Positions 45,301 through 58,000 of a stretch of 64,000 bases of DNA are shown piece by piece; the first letter of the stretch is position 1; each line of letters opens with the position of its first letter. The notes below the pieces were generated by a model. That model was not told where the DNA came from. It did no database searches and worked only from the letters and a program-made list of their open reading frames with translations. Source of the stretch: Gorsachius magnificus (Eukaryota; Chordata; Aves; Pelecaniformes; Ardeidae); NCBI GenBank assembly GCA_034008185.1, contig CM067081.1, positions 22,753,821 through 22,817,820 of the forward strand, written 5' to 3'. A program made the position numbers and the translations under genes.

Positions 45301-47726
45301 TCTAACATAGGGGTAAACACATGAGTGCTTTTAAATTGCGGATGCAGTGTTCAACCTAAGAGCTGGGAGGGAATTTCACAGCCATTAGCCAGCCTACAGA
45401 AACCAAAGCAGTAAAGCTTACCCAGGCACTCAGAGCCTGTAATTCTCCGAGCGGCATGTTATCCAAGGGAATTTATACACATTTACCAGGAAGGTGTCAG
45501 TCGGGAAATTTACTGTGTCTTTTAAAACCAGCCTTTTCAAAACACTATTATGCCTCTCTGTTGACAGTGCAGAGAACCGGGGTGCAGTCGGATGGTGCTG
45601 CAGGAGCTCACCCTCGCACCAACAATGCTCTGCTCCCTTTCTGCCTCCTCCCCACTGTCCTGTGTCCTCCTGGAGGATGGTTGTCCCCATCCTCCTGCAG
45701 GCTCCAGCCCTTCTCTGTGCCCTCAGAGCGCCCATTAACCCCACTGGGTCAGCAGGAAAATATTCCCTGCTTGCTTTGCCTTTGAAGACTGACCTTAGAG
45801 CCTGGAAAAACAGGGAGGAGCGGAGGCCTGGGTGCCTGACCCATTTCACACCATCGTTTTCAGCCAAAGTGGCCTAGAGATTTCACCCTGAGGTGTCAGC
45901 CAAAGCCAGCCCATGTTTAATCAACTGGGTTAATCCTCCTCCCTAGTGAAGCTTTCTAGCCACAGCCCACTGATATTATTTGGGCTGCTTCACACTATCA
46001 GAGGAAAACAAGACCTTCAGAAGCTCTGCTGCGCTGATTGTGACATTTGCTGGAGGGGGAAGGATGGAAATAAAGCAATATTTAAATGGGCATCTGAGCT
46101 GCAAGGATGTAGCAAACCATATGAGCTTCACATTTTTTTTTCTGTGATAAATTATACAAAAAGTATATAACAGCAATGTGTTACGTTATCTCGTCCAGAG
46201 ACCAGAGGAAAGATGGGTCTGAAGATATTTAAGGTCTCATTTCCAGTCTGACTCCTAAATACTCTCCTCAGCATCTGCCTTTTTACTTCTGACCCCAGTC
46301 CTAAGGTCTATAAGCCAGCTCCATGCTGGGGACGAGGTCTCTGCTCCTGGAGAGCAGGGGATGATGCCATGATGGCAGGATGGTGCCTTCAGCCCTTTCT
46401 TCTGAGAGCAGAGATATGTCCTCGGTAAGAGGCTCTAAGCAAGCAGACACATTGTGTTGCAGGGCTGAGATTACAACTGTATTTATGCTTTGCTGGCAAT
46501 TTGGTTTGCAATCTTCTGACAGAAGCCTCACCTTATCTCTTGGTGGGTAAACAGGGCTTTGTCTTACCAGCAGTGTCTGTGTTTACTCTTGAGGTGGGCT
46601 CAGATGAGCCTGACAATGTGAGGGCAAGGTGCTGATCTGCAGGTATCACAAACAGTTAACGAAGAGAGAAGAGATGAGAGGGAGCCTTCACCTTGGGATG
46701 CTCGGGTCCCTAAGGACTCACAAAATATCTGGAAAAGGCTATTCTTAGGGCTGGTATCTCTTAATGCTGAGTTCTGGTGGAAACCTGTCCTCAGCAATCA
46801 GAAGCAACATCTTTCTCAGCCTCTCTGCCCCTCTAGGGACTGGTAGCTGAAATGCCTCCCCCTGTTAGCAGCAAACCTGAAGCACCACCCCATCTAATCA
46901 TGCCACAGCGTCAGCCATGCTCTCACAAGTCCCTGGCCCTGTGAAGGAAGGTCTTCCGAAAACTCTCCCACGTGCAGCCCAATCCCAGAAATGTGCATGG
47001 TGCCATTCTAGGGCTCAGTCTGTGTTCCACTGAGAGCTCTAGCTCATCCTAGAGAAAATACAATTTTTTTCTCAGTCAATCCTATTTATATTTTTATCTA
47101 AAACTGTATATGATGATCTATCCACCAAAGTGTTTGGAGAACTTTATAATACTGATTAACTATGAAGTACTTTCTAATTATATCACCTCTATATTTAACA
47201 TCATTAGGGTCACATTAGCTTTACAAAACCTTACCAAAATTGTTCTTGAAAAATAAATCCAAATTCACAAGTGCCATATCAACTTGACTGCCTGGTCTAA
47301 GTTCATTCCACTTAAAGAAATTATCAGATCACAAGCCTTTATTGACATGGTGTTCAACTAAATATAGCTAAGGATTGGTGTAAAAAAGGTAGATTGTTTG
47401 TACTCCTGTTTCTGCTTTACCAACTGAAACAGGGTCTATCATGATGGCCTCCCAAGAGCCTGTTCCTTTTGATATATATTACCAGAGTTAGAAAATCTTT
47501 TATCTGCTGTACAGAGGCCACATTTAAGAGAACAACCCATTAGCTACTGGTTTGGGTCAGTTTTCCATGAAGTAGATGAGCTATTTAGCCTGTGTGGCTC
47601 CTTCTTTCTCATCATACTAAGGTGAGAAGAAAGACGTGGGATATAAGACAGTGGAGTTTGGGCTAAAAGTATAAAGTGGGTTTATAAACCAAGACGGTAA
47701 AATCATATTTATTTATCATCTTATAG
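39315..47726. other. Intergenic unique sequence
   Basis: No repeat family or gene recognised. Short A runs (39549-39560, 42325-42339) are present. A 150-codon stop-free stretch on the - strand at 40864-41313 lacks an early ATG and a known domain. The AT-rich part at 47040-47350 is featureless to me. Confidence 0.55.
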
Positions 47727-48436
47727 GATTGAGAGCAGCCTTGCAGGGAGGGACTTTGGGGTAATGATGGACGAAAAGCTGGACATGAGCTGGCAATGTG
47801 TGCTGGCAGCCCAGAAGGCCAACCGTACCCCAGGCCGCATCAAGAGAAGTGTGGCCAGCAGGTCGAGGGAGGGGATTCTGCCCCTCTACTCTGCTCTGGT
47901 GAGACCTCACCTAGAATACTGCATCCAGCTCTGGAGCCCTCAGCACAAGAAGGACATGGAACTGTTGGAGCGGGTCCAGAGGAGGGCTACTAAAATGATC
48001 TGAGGGCTGGAGCACCTCTCCTATGAGGACAAGCTGACAGAGTTGGGCTTGTTCAGCCTGGAGAAGAGAAGGCTGCAGGGAGACCTGATTGCGGTCTTTC
48101 AATACCTAAAGGGGGCCTATAGGAAAGATGGGGATAATCTTTTTAGTAGGGCCAGCTGTGACAGGACAAGGGGTAATGGTTTTAAACTGAAGCAGGGTAG
48201 GTTTAGACTGGATATAAGGAGGAAATTCTTTACAACGAGGGTGGTGAAACACTGCAACGGGTTGCCCAGAGAGGTGGTGGAGGCCCCATCCCTGGGAACA
48301 TTCAAGGCCAGGTTGGATGGAGCTCTGAGCAACCTGATCTAGTTAGTGGTGTCCCTGCTCACTGCAGGGGGGTTGGACTAGATGACCTCAAGGGTCCCTT
48401 CCAACCCCAGACATTCTATGATTCTATGATTCTGTA
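47727..48436 (+). mobile_element. CR1 LINE fragment, same subfamily as 12.2 kb copy
   Basis: Sense, 5'-truncated. It encodes [48 protein letters not shown] and so on. An in-frame TGA at 48001-48003 breaks the frame, which then reopens through [18 protein letters not shown] to the 3'UTR and terminal ATTCTATG octamers (48419-48436). It is defective. Confidence 0.95.
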
Positions 48437-49950
48437 TTTTAGGGTAAAACAGAGACTCTTCAGAAAGGAAGCAGTGTATTTGCACAGCACAAGAACATTT
48501 TGAGGCACTGAATATTATTTCTCTAGACGAAAGGTGTATCCTGGTCAGGGAAAAGAAACAAGCATGCTGGAACACAGAAGAGGAAGAGCTTAACCATTTA
48601 AATCTAACACTGCAGAGGAGAAATTGGATACTGATACAATCCAGAAGTACAGGAATAATCTGGGAGTGAAGTACAGTGTCACAGATCCTGAGCAATTGCC
48701 TGTGGCCTGTGAATAACAGCTCTGCAGCAGAGCTGAGCGCTCCCCCTTCCTCGGGAGGCCCTCGGTGACACTAAATAACATTTCTGGAAGGAGTCATTGA
48801 CGGGAAAACTCAACAAGACCAGTATCACAAATCAAAATAAATTAAAAGAACCCAAACAAACCCCTTGGATTTCACAAATCTGAATCCTATGTGGATTTGA
48901 CCAGGATCATAATTAGAAGCAGACCTCAGTCTTTAGCCTAAAGAAACAGCAAATCCGTCTGCTTTGAATCCTGCCTGCGTGCTGCTGCGCAGTGATTCTC
49001 TGTGCACACCCCCATCCCTCTGTAGGGGTAAGCGATGATGCATATCTTGCCTGGGAAAGCAGCAAAGTGCAAACCCTTTAGCAGAGAAACGGCCTGTTGT
49101 TGGGCCAGGGTGCGCCTCCCCAGCCCATCCAGGGCTGACACAGGTTACACACTCTGAGCTGCGCCTCAGGCTGCTTTGGGTAAAGCCCAGTCATTTAATC
49201 CAAATCATCTTCAGACATTTTTACCAGGAAAAAAGATCAGAGGTCTGGAATGGAAAAGTGCATTTTGAAACAATAAATTGCAGGTCTGTTTTGCTTGCTA
49301 AAGCTATTTATATCGTTACTTGAAAGATGGCATACAACAAGTTTGAGTCAGTGCTGAACAGCTGAATTATAAAATTACTAATCTAAGGGCTAATTGCACT
49401 GAGGGGTTTTTACGTGTTAGACACGAGGGGTTTATCTGTTGCCTGATACAAACAAGAATGAGTTTTCCGGGCACTACCCACTCATACCTTGTACTTACCG
49501 CCACTAGGGACTTAAAAAAATAGCTGCAGTAATAAAATTTTAAATATTCTTACTGTAATCTCTTGCTTGAGGGTCTAATGCTGCTAAACATAGAAGGCTT
49601 TGTAAAGCCTTGTGTGTAATGAAGGATGAGCTACAAGAACAGAATTGAAGGAACAATACCATTATCACAAATTGCAAACTTCTTCCGAGTGATGTTTGGC
49701 AGTAAATTACAGGCTGTCTGTGCCTTCCTTTCTGCAGCTGTGAGGTGTTTGCTATCAGAACATGCAACCTTAAATTAGAGGGCAAAGAGAAAGCTGGGAA
49801 ATGCAAGGAAAATGCATGCACATTGTCAGGGCATATACACTGTGCTCCCCTGTCCTCAGCGGCTGTCCTTTCCTCACTCAAATTCTTCTTTTAATCACTT
49901 CTTCTGCAATGGATTTAGTTGCTAATTGTCCAATGAAAACTTTTAAAAAA
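48437..49950. other. Intergenic sequence
   Basis: Unique AT-rich sequence with short A/T runs. No gene or repeat family recognised. Confidence 0.55.
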
Positions 49951-49954
49951 TTTA

Positions 49955-50734
49955 TTCATAATTATTTTTTTTTTTCAAAAGCAACTTAAAAATCTCTGCA
50001 GCAGCCAGGCTGGGCATCCTCTTCTCCAGGAGGTACCGCATCTCTCCGAGAGTTACTCTTCCATTTCTTTCAACAATATCCTCTCCAGTTTGTCTGTAGC
50101 CTGTTTGTTTGGGTTTTTTCCTTGCTGGACTTTCAGAAGCACTGAATTCCCACTGGAGCTCCTGATATTGAGTGAGACTAGCAGGTAGCAGCTTTGGAAA
50201 TTCAGTGGATTATCCCAATGATTATAGAGGGAGATGCTGGCATTTTGTCTCCTAAATTCACCCATGTCAGCAGAGGTCTGGAAATTTCTGAGCAAATGTT
50301 GGAAGTGCTGAAATAATCAGGGGAAAAGCAACTCCAGGAAGTCAGTAATAGAGGGAGGAGCATCCTGAGGAATGTGGGGTAGTTTCAGCAAGGCTGTACT
50401 TCCATCTAGCTGCTCAAATCCCTTTGGCACTCCAGGTCAGTGGCCTCATTTCTTGGTGATGCTGCACCTGCTTCAAATTGCTCTCCTCTGGCAGAATGGC
50501 CATAAAACTAGCATACGTAAGAGCTGACTGCCTCTGCGGGCAAGAAACCGATATAATGGATCCTACATGTCCAGTACCAGCTGGGGCTTTCTTCTGCTCT
50601 GTGGCGCTTGGCTGAAGACTGTCTTTATAGGGCACTATAGCCCCTTCGCCACCATGCAGAAACGAAGATGCTGGGGATGATCTCGGTTTTTTTGGGGCCT
50701 TGTTCTGTCGCAGGGAGAGCACATTAAAACACAT
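49955..50734 (-). other. Coding-like frameshifted stretch, possible pseudogene (unidentified)
   Basis: On the - strand four consecutive segments are open in alternating frames: 50734-50417 (106 codons from an ATG), 50436-50320 (39 codons), 50316-50205, then 50209-49955 (85 codons, back in the first frame). One TGA (50317-50319) and two frame changes separate them. The composition is protein-like, for example VERNGRVTLGEMRYLLEKRM in the last segment. I cannot assign a family, and it may be chance. No poly(A) tail or parental gene was identified. Confidence 0.22.
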
Positions 50735-50878
50735 AGCATAGAGCTGCTAGGAGCCCGTGGGAGTTATCTTCATGCACTGCAGGGTCCTGCGAAAGAGTAA
50801 TGTTTCTTAACAGGCATTAGAAATCCTTTATACAAGGGCAGTTATGTAGGGCCTCAGAGAAGCTGCTGAGTGGCTGTA

Positions 50879-51118
50879 ATGGATGCTCTGTGGCTGCCGA
50901 GCGTCTCTTTCCTGCTTTTACTCACATTGCTCTGGGAGAACAGCGAGAATGTTAGTGCCTTCAGGTGTCTGGTGTGTGGAGCTGTTAACAGAGAGAGAAA
51001 TCAGAAATTGTCTCAGTCCCCAGAGCACTGGGGATTTATTGAATGTGTTAAACTCAAAGTCTTGGTATGGACAAAAAGGAAATGCACTTCATACGTGGAG
51101 CTAAGAATTTGCTGTTAG
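50879..51118 (+). other. 79-codon ORF with signal-peptide-like start (doubtful)
   Basis: ATG at 50879 followed by MDALWLPSVSFLLLLTLLW, a plausible signal peptide, then a short cysteine-containing stretch (FRCLVCG and CC at the end) and a stop at 51116-51118. It has no recognised family and no splice or promoter support. An ORF this short is well within chance. Confidence 0.12.
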
Positions 51119-51227
51119 CATAACTGAAATCTTAATGATCTAATTGAAGAATTCTTTTTAATCCGGATCTCATTATTACAGAAAAAGAGAGAAAAAAAGC
51201 ACAGAATACTTCTATAGAAAATGTTTC

Positions 51228-51283
<56 letters not shown>
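51228..51283. repeat. (AAT)n microsatellite, 56 bp
   Basis: Uninterrupted AAT repeats, 18 full units plus two bases, ending where the phase breaks at 51284. Likely polymorphic in length. Confidence 0.98.
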
Positions 51284-51285
<2 letters not shown>

Positions 51286-54200
51286 GTGCTATATCCAGTC
51301 CTAGCATCTGGTCCTTTTCCCAGTGTTTTGCAACCCCTTCCACTGCTCTTCTGGGTGCTCAGCTTGATGGCTTCAGACTAGGTGGGGCATCGTCAACACC
51401 CCTGAGTCCCTTGCCGGGTTGACGGTTTCTTCCTCCTCATTGTAGGAGCCAATGGGGGTAATTTCTGTAAGTTTGTTAATTTGGTTCACACCTTGAATTG
51501 CCGCTCTGCATTGCAACCAAATGTGCATGTATGGTAACTGTTACTTACGTTAGATACTTGTTCTTTGCTCTGTTTGCTACCCCTGAAACATGCTTAACCA
51601 GCTCCCAGGTCTTCATTTCTTTAACTGATGACCATTGGTGAGTTGTTTATGGCCTGGGCTCTGCAATGTCAGCCCCTGCCCTTTTTCTTATCATCCAGTC
51701 GCCTGTACGCCATGCCCCATGTCTCAACGTTCAAGGCCCTTGCTATCATGCCAGGCCTGCCTTCTCCTACACCACCTCATTGTCCTAGGCATGAAGGTTT
51801 TGTTATGCATGGAAGAGCTGCTTGTAGCTGTTGTCAGTGTAAACATTATGGTTATAGCATGCAAAATTAAGCAAAAGGAAAACAAATCAAGCATAGCTGT
51901 CTGGTCATTAGAAAAAAATGCAGATACAGCTAACCAAGCCTAAAACAAAGCCCTAGGCAGGTTAAGATAAGTTCGGACAAAAAAGCCTGATGAACCCCAG
52001 TCCTGAGACCTTGCAAACTCAGCACCACACATAACAGCCCATTGTGAGCAGTGGCAGTGCTGTATTTCAGGGTTACAGGGCTATGGGTGCTGGTACTTGA
52101 GATGTTTAAGCCTCTCAGGAAAGCTTAGCACTTGTGTCTCATTCTTCATCCTCAGCTTCATCGTGCTTTGTGACAAACAGGCACGCTCTTAACTCTCCAG
52201 CACGTGGATGCTCACTTTCTGCCATGATCTGCTGTCTCCAGCCTTACTGGAAAGGTAATTTTTCCCTTGGTAATACCAGGCTCACTTCCTTGGCTGTTCT
52301 CCTTTTCACCCAGCTGGGCTCCATGCCTCTGGCTCACCCATGTCTCCTTGTTGATGTCTGCCTCTACTCCCTGTGGTGGCCCCGGATTCTCCAAATTCCC
52401 CCTCAGCCATCCCAAAACCAAGCTCCTTTGAGAGGCAAGCAAAGAGCTCAGATCCCACGTGGAATTGAGAGACCTCCTTACTCCTTGCAGAAATATAGGA
52501 TGGGGACTGGGGAGGGTGGTACAACTGCAGAGTAAAAAGGCCCTTGCAGATTTTGGCTATGAAAAGCCAGAGAAATAAAATGAAATAAAATAAAAATGGG
52601 TGTTGAGCTACTTTGACATCATCACTCTCATGCTGTGTTGATCTCTCCCCAGCAAAAGGTCACCATTGGGACCAGTGAGGTGCGCAAACAGCTGTATCTC
52701 ACATAGGTATATAGTATAACAGCCAACTGACAATGACATATTAATAAGGAAAATCTTGTGGTTAGACACTGAAGAACCTGGGAAATCTTTCTAAGATAAA
52801 AATGTGTTAGAAATATATAAAAAAATTCCAATGAGGAAGAAATAAGAAGTAGACTAATTATTGAAGGGCAGAAGGTGTAGAAAAGACAAGGAAAAAAAAA
52901 AGGCAGATTTTTTTACTAACAGAAAAAGTAGTTAAGGAACAGAAATGAGAAAAAGTTATTATCTTCTCATCTAATGATTTGCATTTCTGAAGCAGCTAGC
53001 TCAAAAATTTCTCAGTGCTTGGATGTAGGAGTGAGGACAGCACCACTGGAGATCTCAAAGTGAAAATTCAAGTGCCCAGGAGGTCGAAACACCAGCAGAA
53101 TAGGTAATAAAGAAGTAAAGGTCTCTAGGACAGTCTCAGAGAGCTCAGGTCAGACCAGCTCTTCTGCAACATGTACAGAAATGGCAGCAAAGAAGGTTAG
53201 AACAATCCTGATCTAAATAGAGCATTTAAAAATTCATAGGATCTTCAGCTCTGGCTGAGAACAGATGTCATGCAGGTGAAAAAAGGCTTCTGGGAAACTC
53301 CAGGAACTTGTGTTAGAGTTTAGGGTATGATCTTCTATTGCAGAAACCTGTCTCATTAAAACCCAATGCTCAGAGGGGCTGGCCGAAACACAAATATTTC
53401 CTCTTCTCAGCTGCTCATGTAATTCTTGGTGACAGAATAGGTTAAGCTTCACGAGCGTTGTGTTGGCAAAGCAGAAATCGCCCAATGCTGTGGGATCGCT
53501 CCAGGTTTCAGGAATTGGCAGTCAGCTGCACTGCGCCCAAGAGCTGGACTTGCTCCCTCATACTTCTTGCTGAGAAAGCTGGAAATATTTTCAGGCACAG
53601 CTGGGTAAGTGCACCTTGTGCTTCTGCCGATGGTGACCTGTGGCACGGCCAGGTCATGTCTGCGGGGTGGAAAGGGAAGATCTATTCAGCCCTTTCGAAG
53701 GATGCTGGCAGTGAGAGGGGGCTTGGGCAGCGGGGAGGGAGGCACTCGGCTGAGGCCAAAAATGAGTATTGAAAGGGAAGGCAGTTGTGAAGCTAAACCG
53801 GTAGGAGTGATCCGGGCCTGTGTTGTGCTGCCTTGGAAAACTTTCAAAGCCTTTTTAAGCAATTGGCATGAAGCTTTCTGCTGGCTATAAAAATGCCTTT
53901 TGAGAATCATCTCCCATTTGTACTTTTACAATTCATGCTTTTAATAGGAATATTGTACCCATTGAAAGTGCAGGCTTGCTTGGCAGCCTGAGAGAATGGA
54001 GTTCAGATCAGGCGACATCGGCTGGCATTATTCCTGCCCTGCGTGTGTCAAGCCTGCCTTGAAGAGAAGTGGTTTGGGGTGAAAAAGCAGGTCTGTTCGT
54101 AAGGCTGTTCCCACCCTTTGCCTTTGCTGCTGACCAGGTGTGAAACGAATCTCGGTTGTCATAGGGGCTCTGATGCTGATATCTGTTCAGAAGGAGTTGC

Positions 54201-54535
54201 CCGTGGCCAACAAGCTAATTTTGCACTGATAGAGTAAGGTTAGATGACTGTCGTTCTCGGCTGTGTTGAAGCCAGCAGCCGTGGCCATGAGGCGGGAGGC
54301 ATTCTCACTGGGAAAGCACTTGTGTATGGCACACTTTACACGAGTTTCTGCTCCACTGAAGTGGGTTCAGCGTGTAAATGAGAGCTCCTCTGAATAAAGA
54401 TGGATTTCAGTGGGCAGTTCAGTACTTCTGAAAATGGAATTCTAGCCATGGAAGACTACAGGTTTCATCCTCTATTTCTTTCTTCATGCTCTGCACTGCT
54501 TTGAATTTGGAAAGTTATCTTCATGAGCCACTGCC
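51284..54535. other. Intergenic sequence
   Basis: Unique sequence. Coding-like short ORFs occur on both strands at 53.2-53.8 kb (+ 53458-53772; - 53234-53485 and 53449-53646). Because both strands look equally protein-like, I treat them as noise. No repeat family recognised. Confidence 0.55.
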
Positions 54536-55028
54536 AGAATCATAGAATCATTTAGGTTGGAAAAGACCTTTAAGATCATCAAGTCCAGTCGCTAACCTAA
54601 CCCTGCCATCCCACCACTAAACCATGTCCCTAAGCACCTCGTCTGCCCGTCTTTTAAATACCTCCAGGGATGGGGACTCCACCACTTCCCTGGGCAGCCC
54701 ATTCCAATGCCTGACAACCCTTTCTGTGAAGACATTTTTCCTAATGTCCAACCTAAACCTGCCCTGGTGCACCTTGGAGCCATTTCCCTTTGTACTATTG
54801 CCCGTTACATGGGAGAAGAGACCGACCCCCACCTCACTACAGCCTCCTGTCAGGCAGTTGTAGAGGGTGATAAGGTCTCCCCTCAGCCTCCTCTTCTCCA
54901 GGCTAAACAACCCCAGTTCCCTCAGCCGCTCCTCGTATGACTTGTGTTCCAGACCCCTCACCAGCTTGGTTGCTCTCCTCTGGACATGTTCCAGCAATGT
55001 AACGTCTTTCCTGTAGTGAGGAGCCCAG
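54536..55028 (-). mobile_element. CR1 LINE, 3' part with RT C-terminal remnant
   Basis: Antisense CR1. The left edge carries the octamer complement (AGAATCATAGAATCA) and TTTAGGTTGGAAAAGACC. The - strand frame from about 55028 down to 54617 is open and encodes [40 protein letters not shown] and [16 protein letters not shown] up to LRDMV. It is 5'-truncated after the catalytic part and not autonomous. It matches the subfamily of the 27.2-28.4 kb copy. Confidence 0.95.
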
Positions 55029-58000
55029 CTATCTACATCTTGGACCTGAGGAACTGAGTCATGCTCCAGGCTGGCACCGCAGCATGAGCACAGGGCTTCC
55101 CCGTGCTGCAGCACTCCCAGGGTGCTGACCTGACTCCTGAGACAGCTGGAAACACATCAGAGGCTGCTCTGCTCAACTTCAATGATCTTTTTAGGCAGCT
55201 GGGCTATCCGTGCTCAGCGGAAAAAGAGTAAGACACTAAGTTAGACCCCTGCTCTGGCCCAGTTACAGGAGATGCTGCTGTTTCTCCATTCACAACAGCA
55301 GGACTCTTAATTGGACGCACTAACTAACCGAGTTGCCTAAAACTGTGGTGTGAGCATCCCTTCTGTGCTCCCAGACGTGCTCTTGTGCCAAGCCCAGCTT
55401 GACTACTCCAGGCCTCTGTATTCCATTAGCAGCCCTTCAAGCTCTACAATCTTCTCTTCTGAATGTAATGTATTTTTTATACTGCAAACATGAGTGCCTA
55501 ATTCAATGCATATGTTTTGGGAGTGAGGAGGTCTCTGAGAATGCCAAGCAAATCAATAAAGGTTTAGCACATCATTATTCATTGTTGCGATGCCATGAGG
55601 CATTTGTGTATGCCCTTTAGTAGGAAGGAAGAAAAAAAAATAAAGAGGCAAGCTGTTATATATGTGTAGCAAAATTTGATTTGAGAGGAAGAGTTTGCAT
55701 CTGAATTGCATGAAGTCTATTAAAATTTTGGTCTTCGTTAGACTAATAGGATTATGCCATTCCCAAACTGATTGTTTCCAAGCAACGATGCAGATCCTAG
55801 TACGTGTTTGCTTATCTCTTTAGTTTGCTGCTAAAGCAAAGAAGCTCCCAAAGATAGCGGCGAAACTGATGGTATCAGGTGTTATACATAATTTCAAGAC
55901 ATTGTTTCGAAAAGATGGTCCATTTATCCTCTCTCGGGAAGCTGTTCTAAAGAGTGCATCCATGCTTACATAAGGCTACCGGCAAGTGAATTTTATTATT
56001 TTTTATTTTAATAAAGGAAATGACCTGCACTGCCACCAGCACGGCATGCTCCGATATGTCATTTTCATTTGGACGCAAACCCTTTAGTGTGGTTAGAGGG
56101 AATTGCTCTCCCTGAGGAACAAATCCTAAGTAGTAGCTATGAATAGCGGCACGGGTCTTCAGAAACTGCAGTTCAGCAAGGCTTTTCAAATGTCCTCAGG
56201 CGTGCCTGTCCAAAGGGCCAAATCTTCCCTGCTTTACTAATTGAAAGCTCCCTTCATGTATTATAAAGGAATGCACAGCTATATAGCCCTGTATACTAAA
56301 TAATAAATAGCCAGTTGCAAATGACGTTGCTATTTTATAGTCAGAACTGTCCAAACTGTTTTGAGATTTTGAAAGGTGCATTGTGAGGAGATTAGAGCAT
56401 TTTCTCTCTTTCCTGGCTGCTTTTGGATTTGAAGATATCATGGGATAAATATGATTTGGGATCCAATGTTTACTATTTTGGCATACAAAAAGGCTGCCTA
56501 AAGAGCTCTGTTGCTAAATGCCATTAAGGCACTTTCTTTAGAGTAAGAAAACTGTGCATTTATACATAATATGAAGAAAGGGCTTTATAGAGTTCTCTGA
56601 TGGCTACGTGAAGAATATAGTGCTGCTCTGTGTACATCTGAATTTCCACAGAAGGCAATTGATCACCTCAGAAGAGAAATACATCAGCTGTTTATAGTGT
56701 AAAGCAACAAAGCACAAAGTTTAGGACTGGAAGTGAGAAATACTGTTATTGGTAGAAATTTTAGAAGGAATTTATTGTGGCAGAATGTAATTACCCGACT
56801 GTATGGAGTGCTGTGATTTATGTTGGTGCCTGTGTAAAACGCTTTGAGATGATTAATAACAGGCTCAATCCTTTATACCCATAACAACACTTCTGGCACA
56901 ATAGCACTGTAATGATCTCTCACTCCGGCTATTGTGTTATTGGATGTAGAAGATCCCCTGCATTAGGCAAGTGCAGAGTCTTGGGGCTAGTGAGCAGGCA
57001 GATGCAGCTCCCTTACTATTTGCATTGCAGTATTACCAGAGATCTAATAAGGTCTCAGAGCCCTGGTGGGCTAGATGCTGATCAGTACTTGAAATGAAAG
57101 ATGGCTTTCCCTTTCAGAGTTCACAATTTAATTATGTGATGGGAATCAATAGATAGATAGAGCAGAGAGGGAGGGCTGCATCATAGGAGTTGCTGCACTT
57201 CATACAATAAACACCACCCAGAGTCTGTCATCTGTCTGCATCTCTTGCAAGACCACTATTTGATGGAAAATGAAATTATCTTGCATACAAGTTAAAGACA
57301 GATAATTTCTTCTCATTTTTACTTCAGCAGCAGCCCAAGATCTCCTGAGATTGTACTGTTCAGAGTTTGACTGCCCAGCGAGTTGCAGTCAAAGTAAGTA
57401 AAATATCAGAGAGATACCCCTGAAAACGTCATGTAGGCTGTGATGGTATCTGCCTTAGTTTGGCTTCCTGGCTTTTTGAGGGAAGCAGGGCAGTGACGAA
57501 AAGGCAGTGAGGCTTGAACATTTTCTCTTCCTTGGCTGGTTTAAGGGGGTGCACAATGGCTAAACAGAAAAACAAAGTGAGAGAGGTGGTGCACACAAGT
57601 GAGGCTAGGGTGGAGGAGAGGGAGGCAGAGATTGATGTAAGGGGAGTGAGGCTGAAGCAAAGACTTTGGAGGGGTTTATGAGAAGCCTATGAGCAGAGGT
57701 GGAGAGTGTCCCAAAGGAAATTAGCAGTGTAATGACACTCAGCGTCTGATAGTCTTTGGAGACTGTTTCTTGCACTTACTTAAGCCAACCCAGCTGCCTT
57801 GGTCCTGAGGCTGGCGCTTCCCATGCCAAACAACAGGACTTGACATTTACAAGCACGATTACATGGTTTCTGAAAGAAGCAACATTGTGTTCAGGATTTC
57901 CACCAGGCCGGTGAAAGAAGCTAGTGTTTGTCAGATAAAGGAACAATACAGTAGAAGAAGCAGGAAAAATTTCACTGTAAAACTTAGATTTTTTTTTTTT

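Noticed and set aside
53234..53772. Overlapping coding-like ORFs on both strands
   Set aside because: Both strands look equally protein-like over the same bases, so the impression is not informative.
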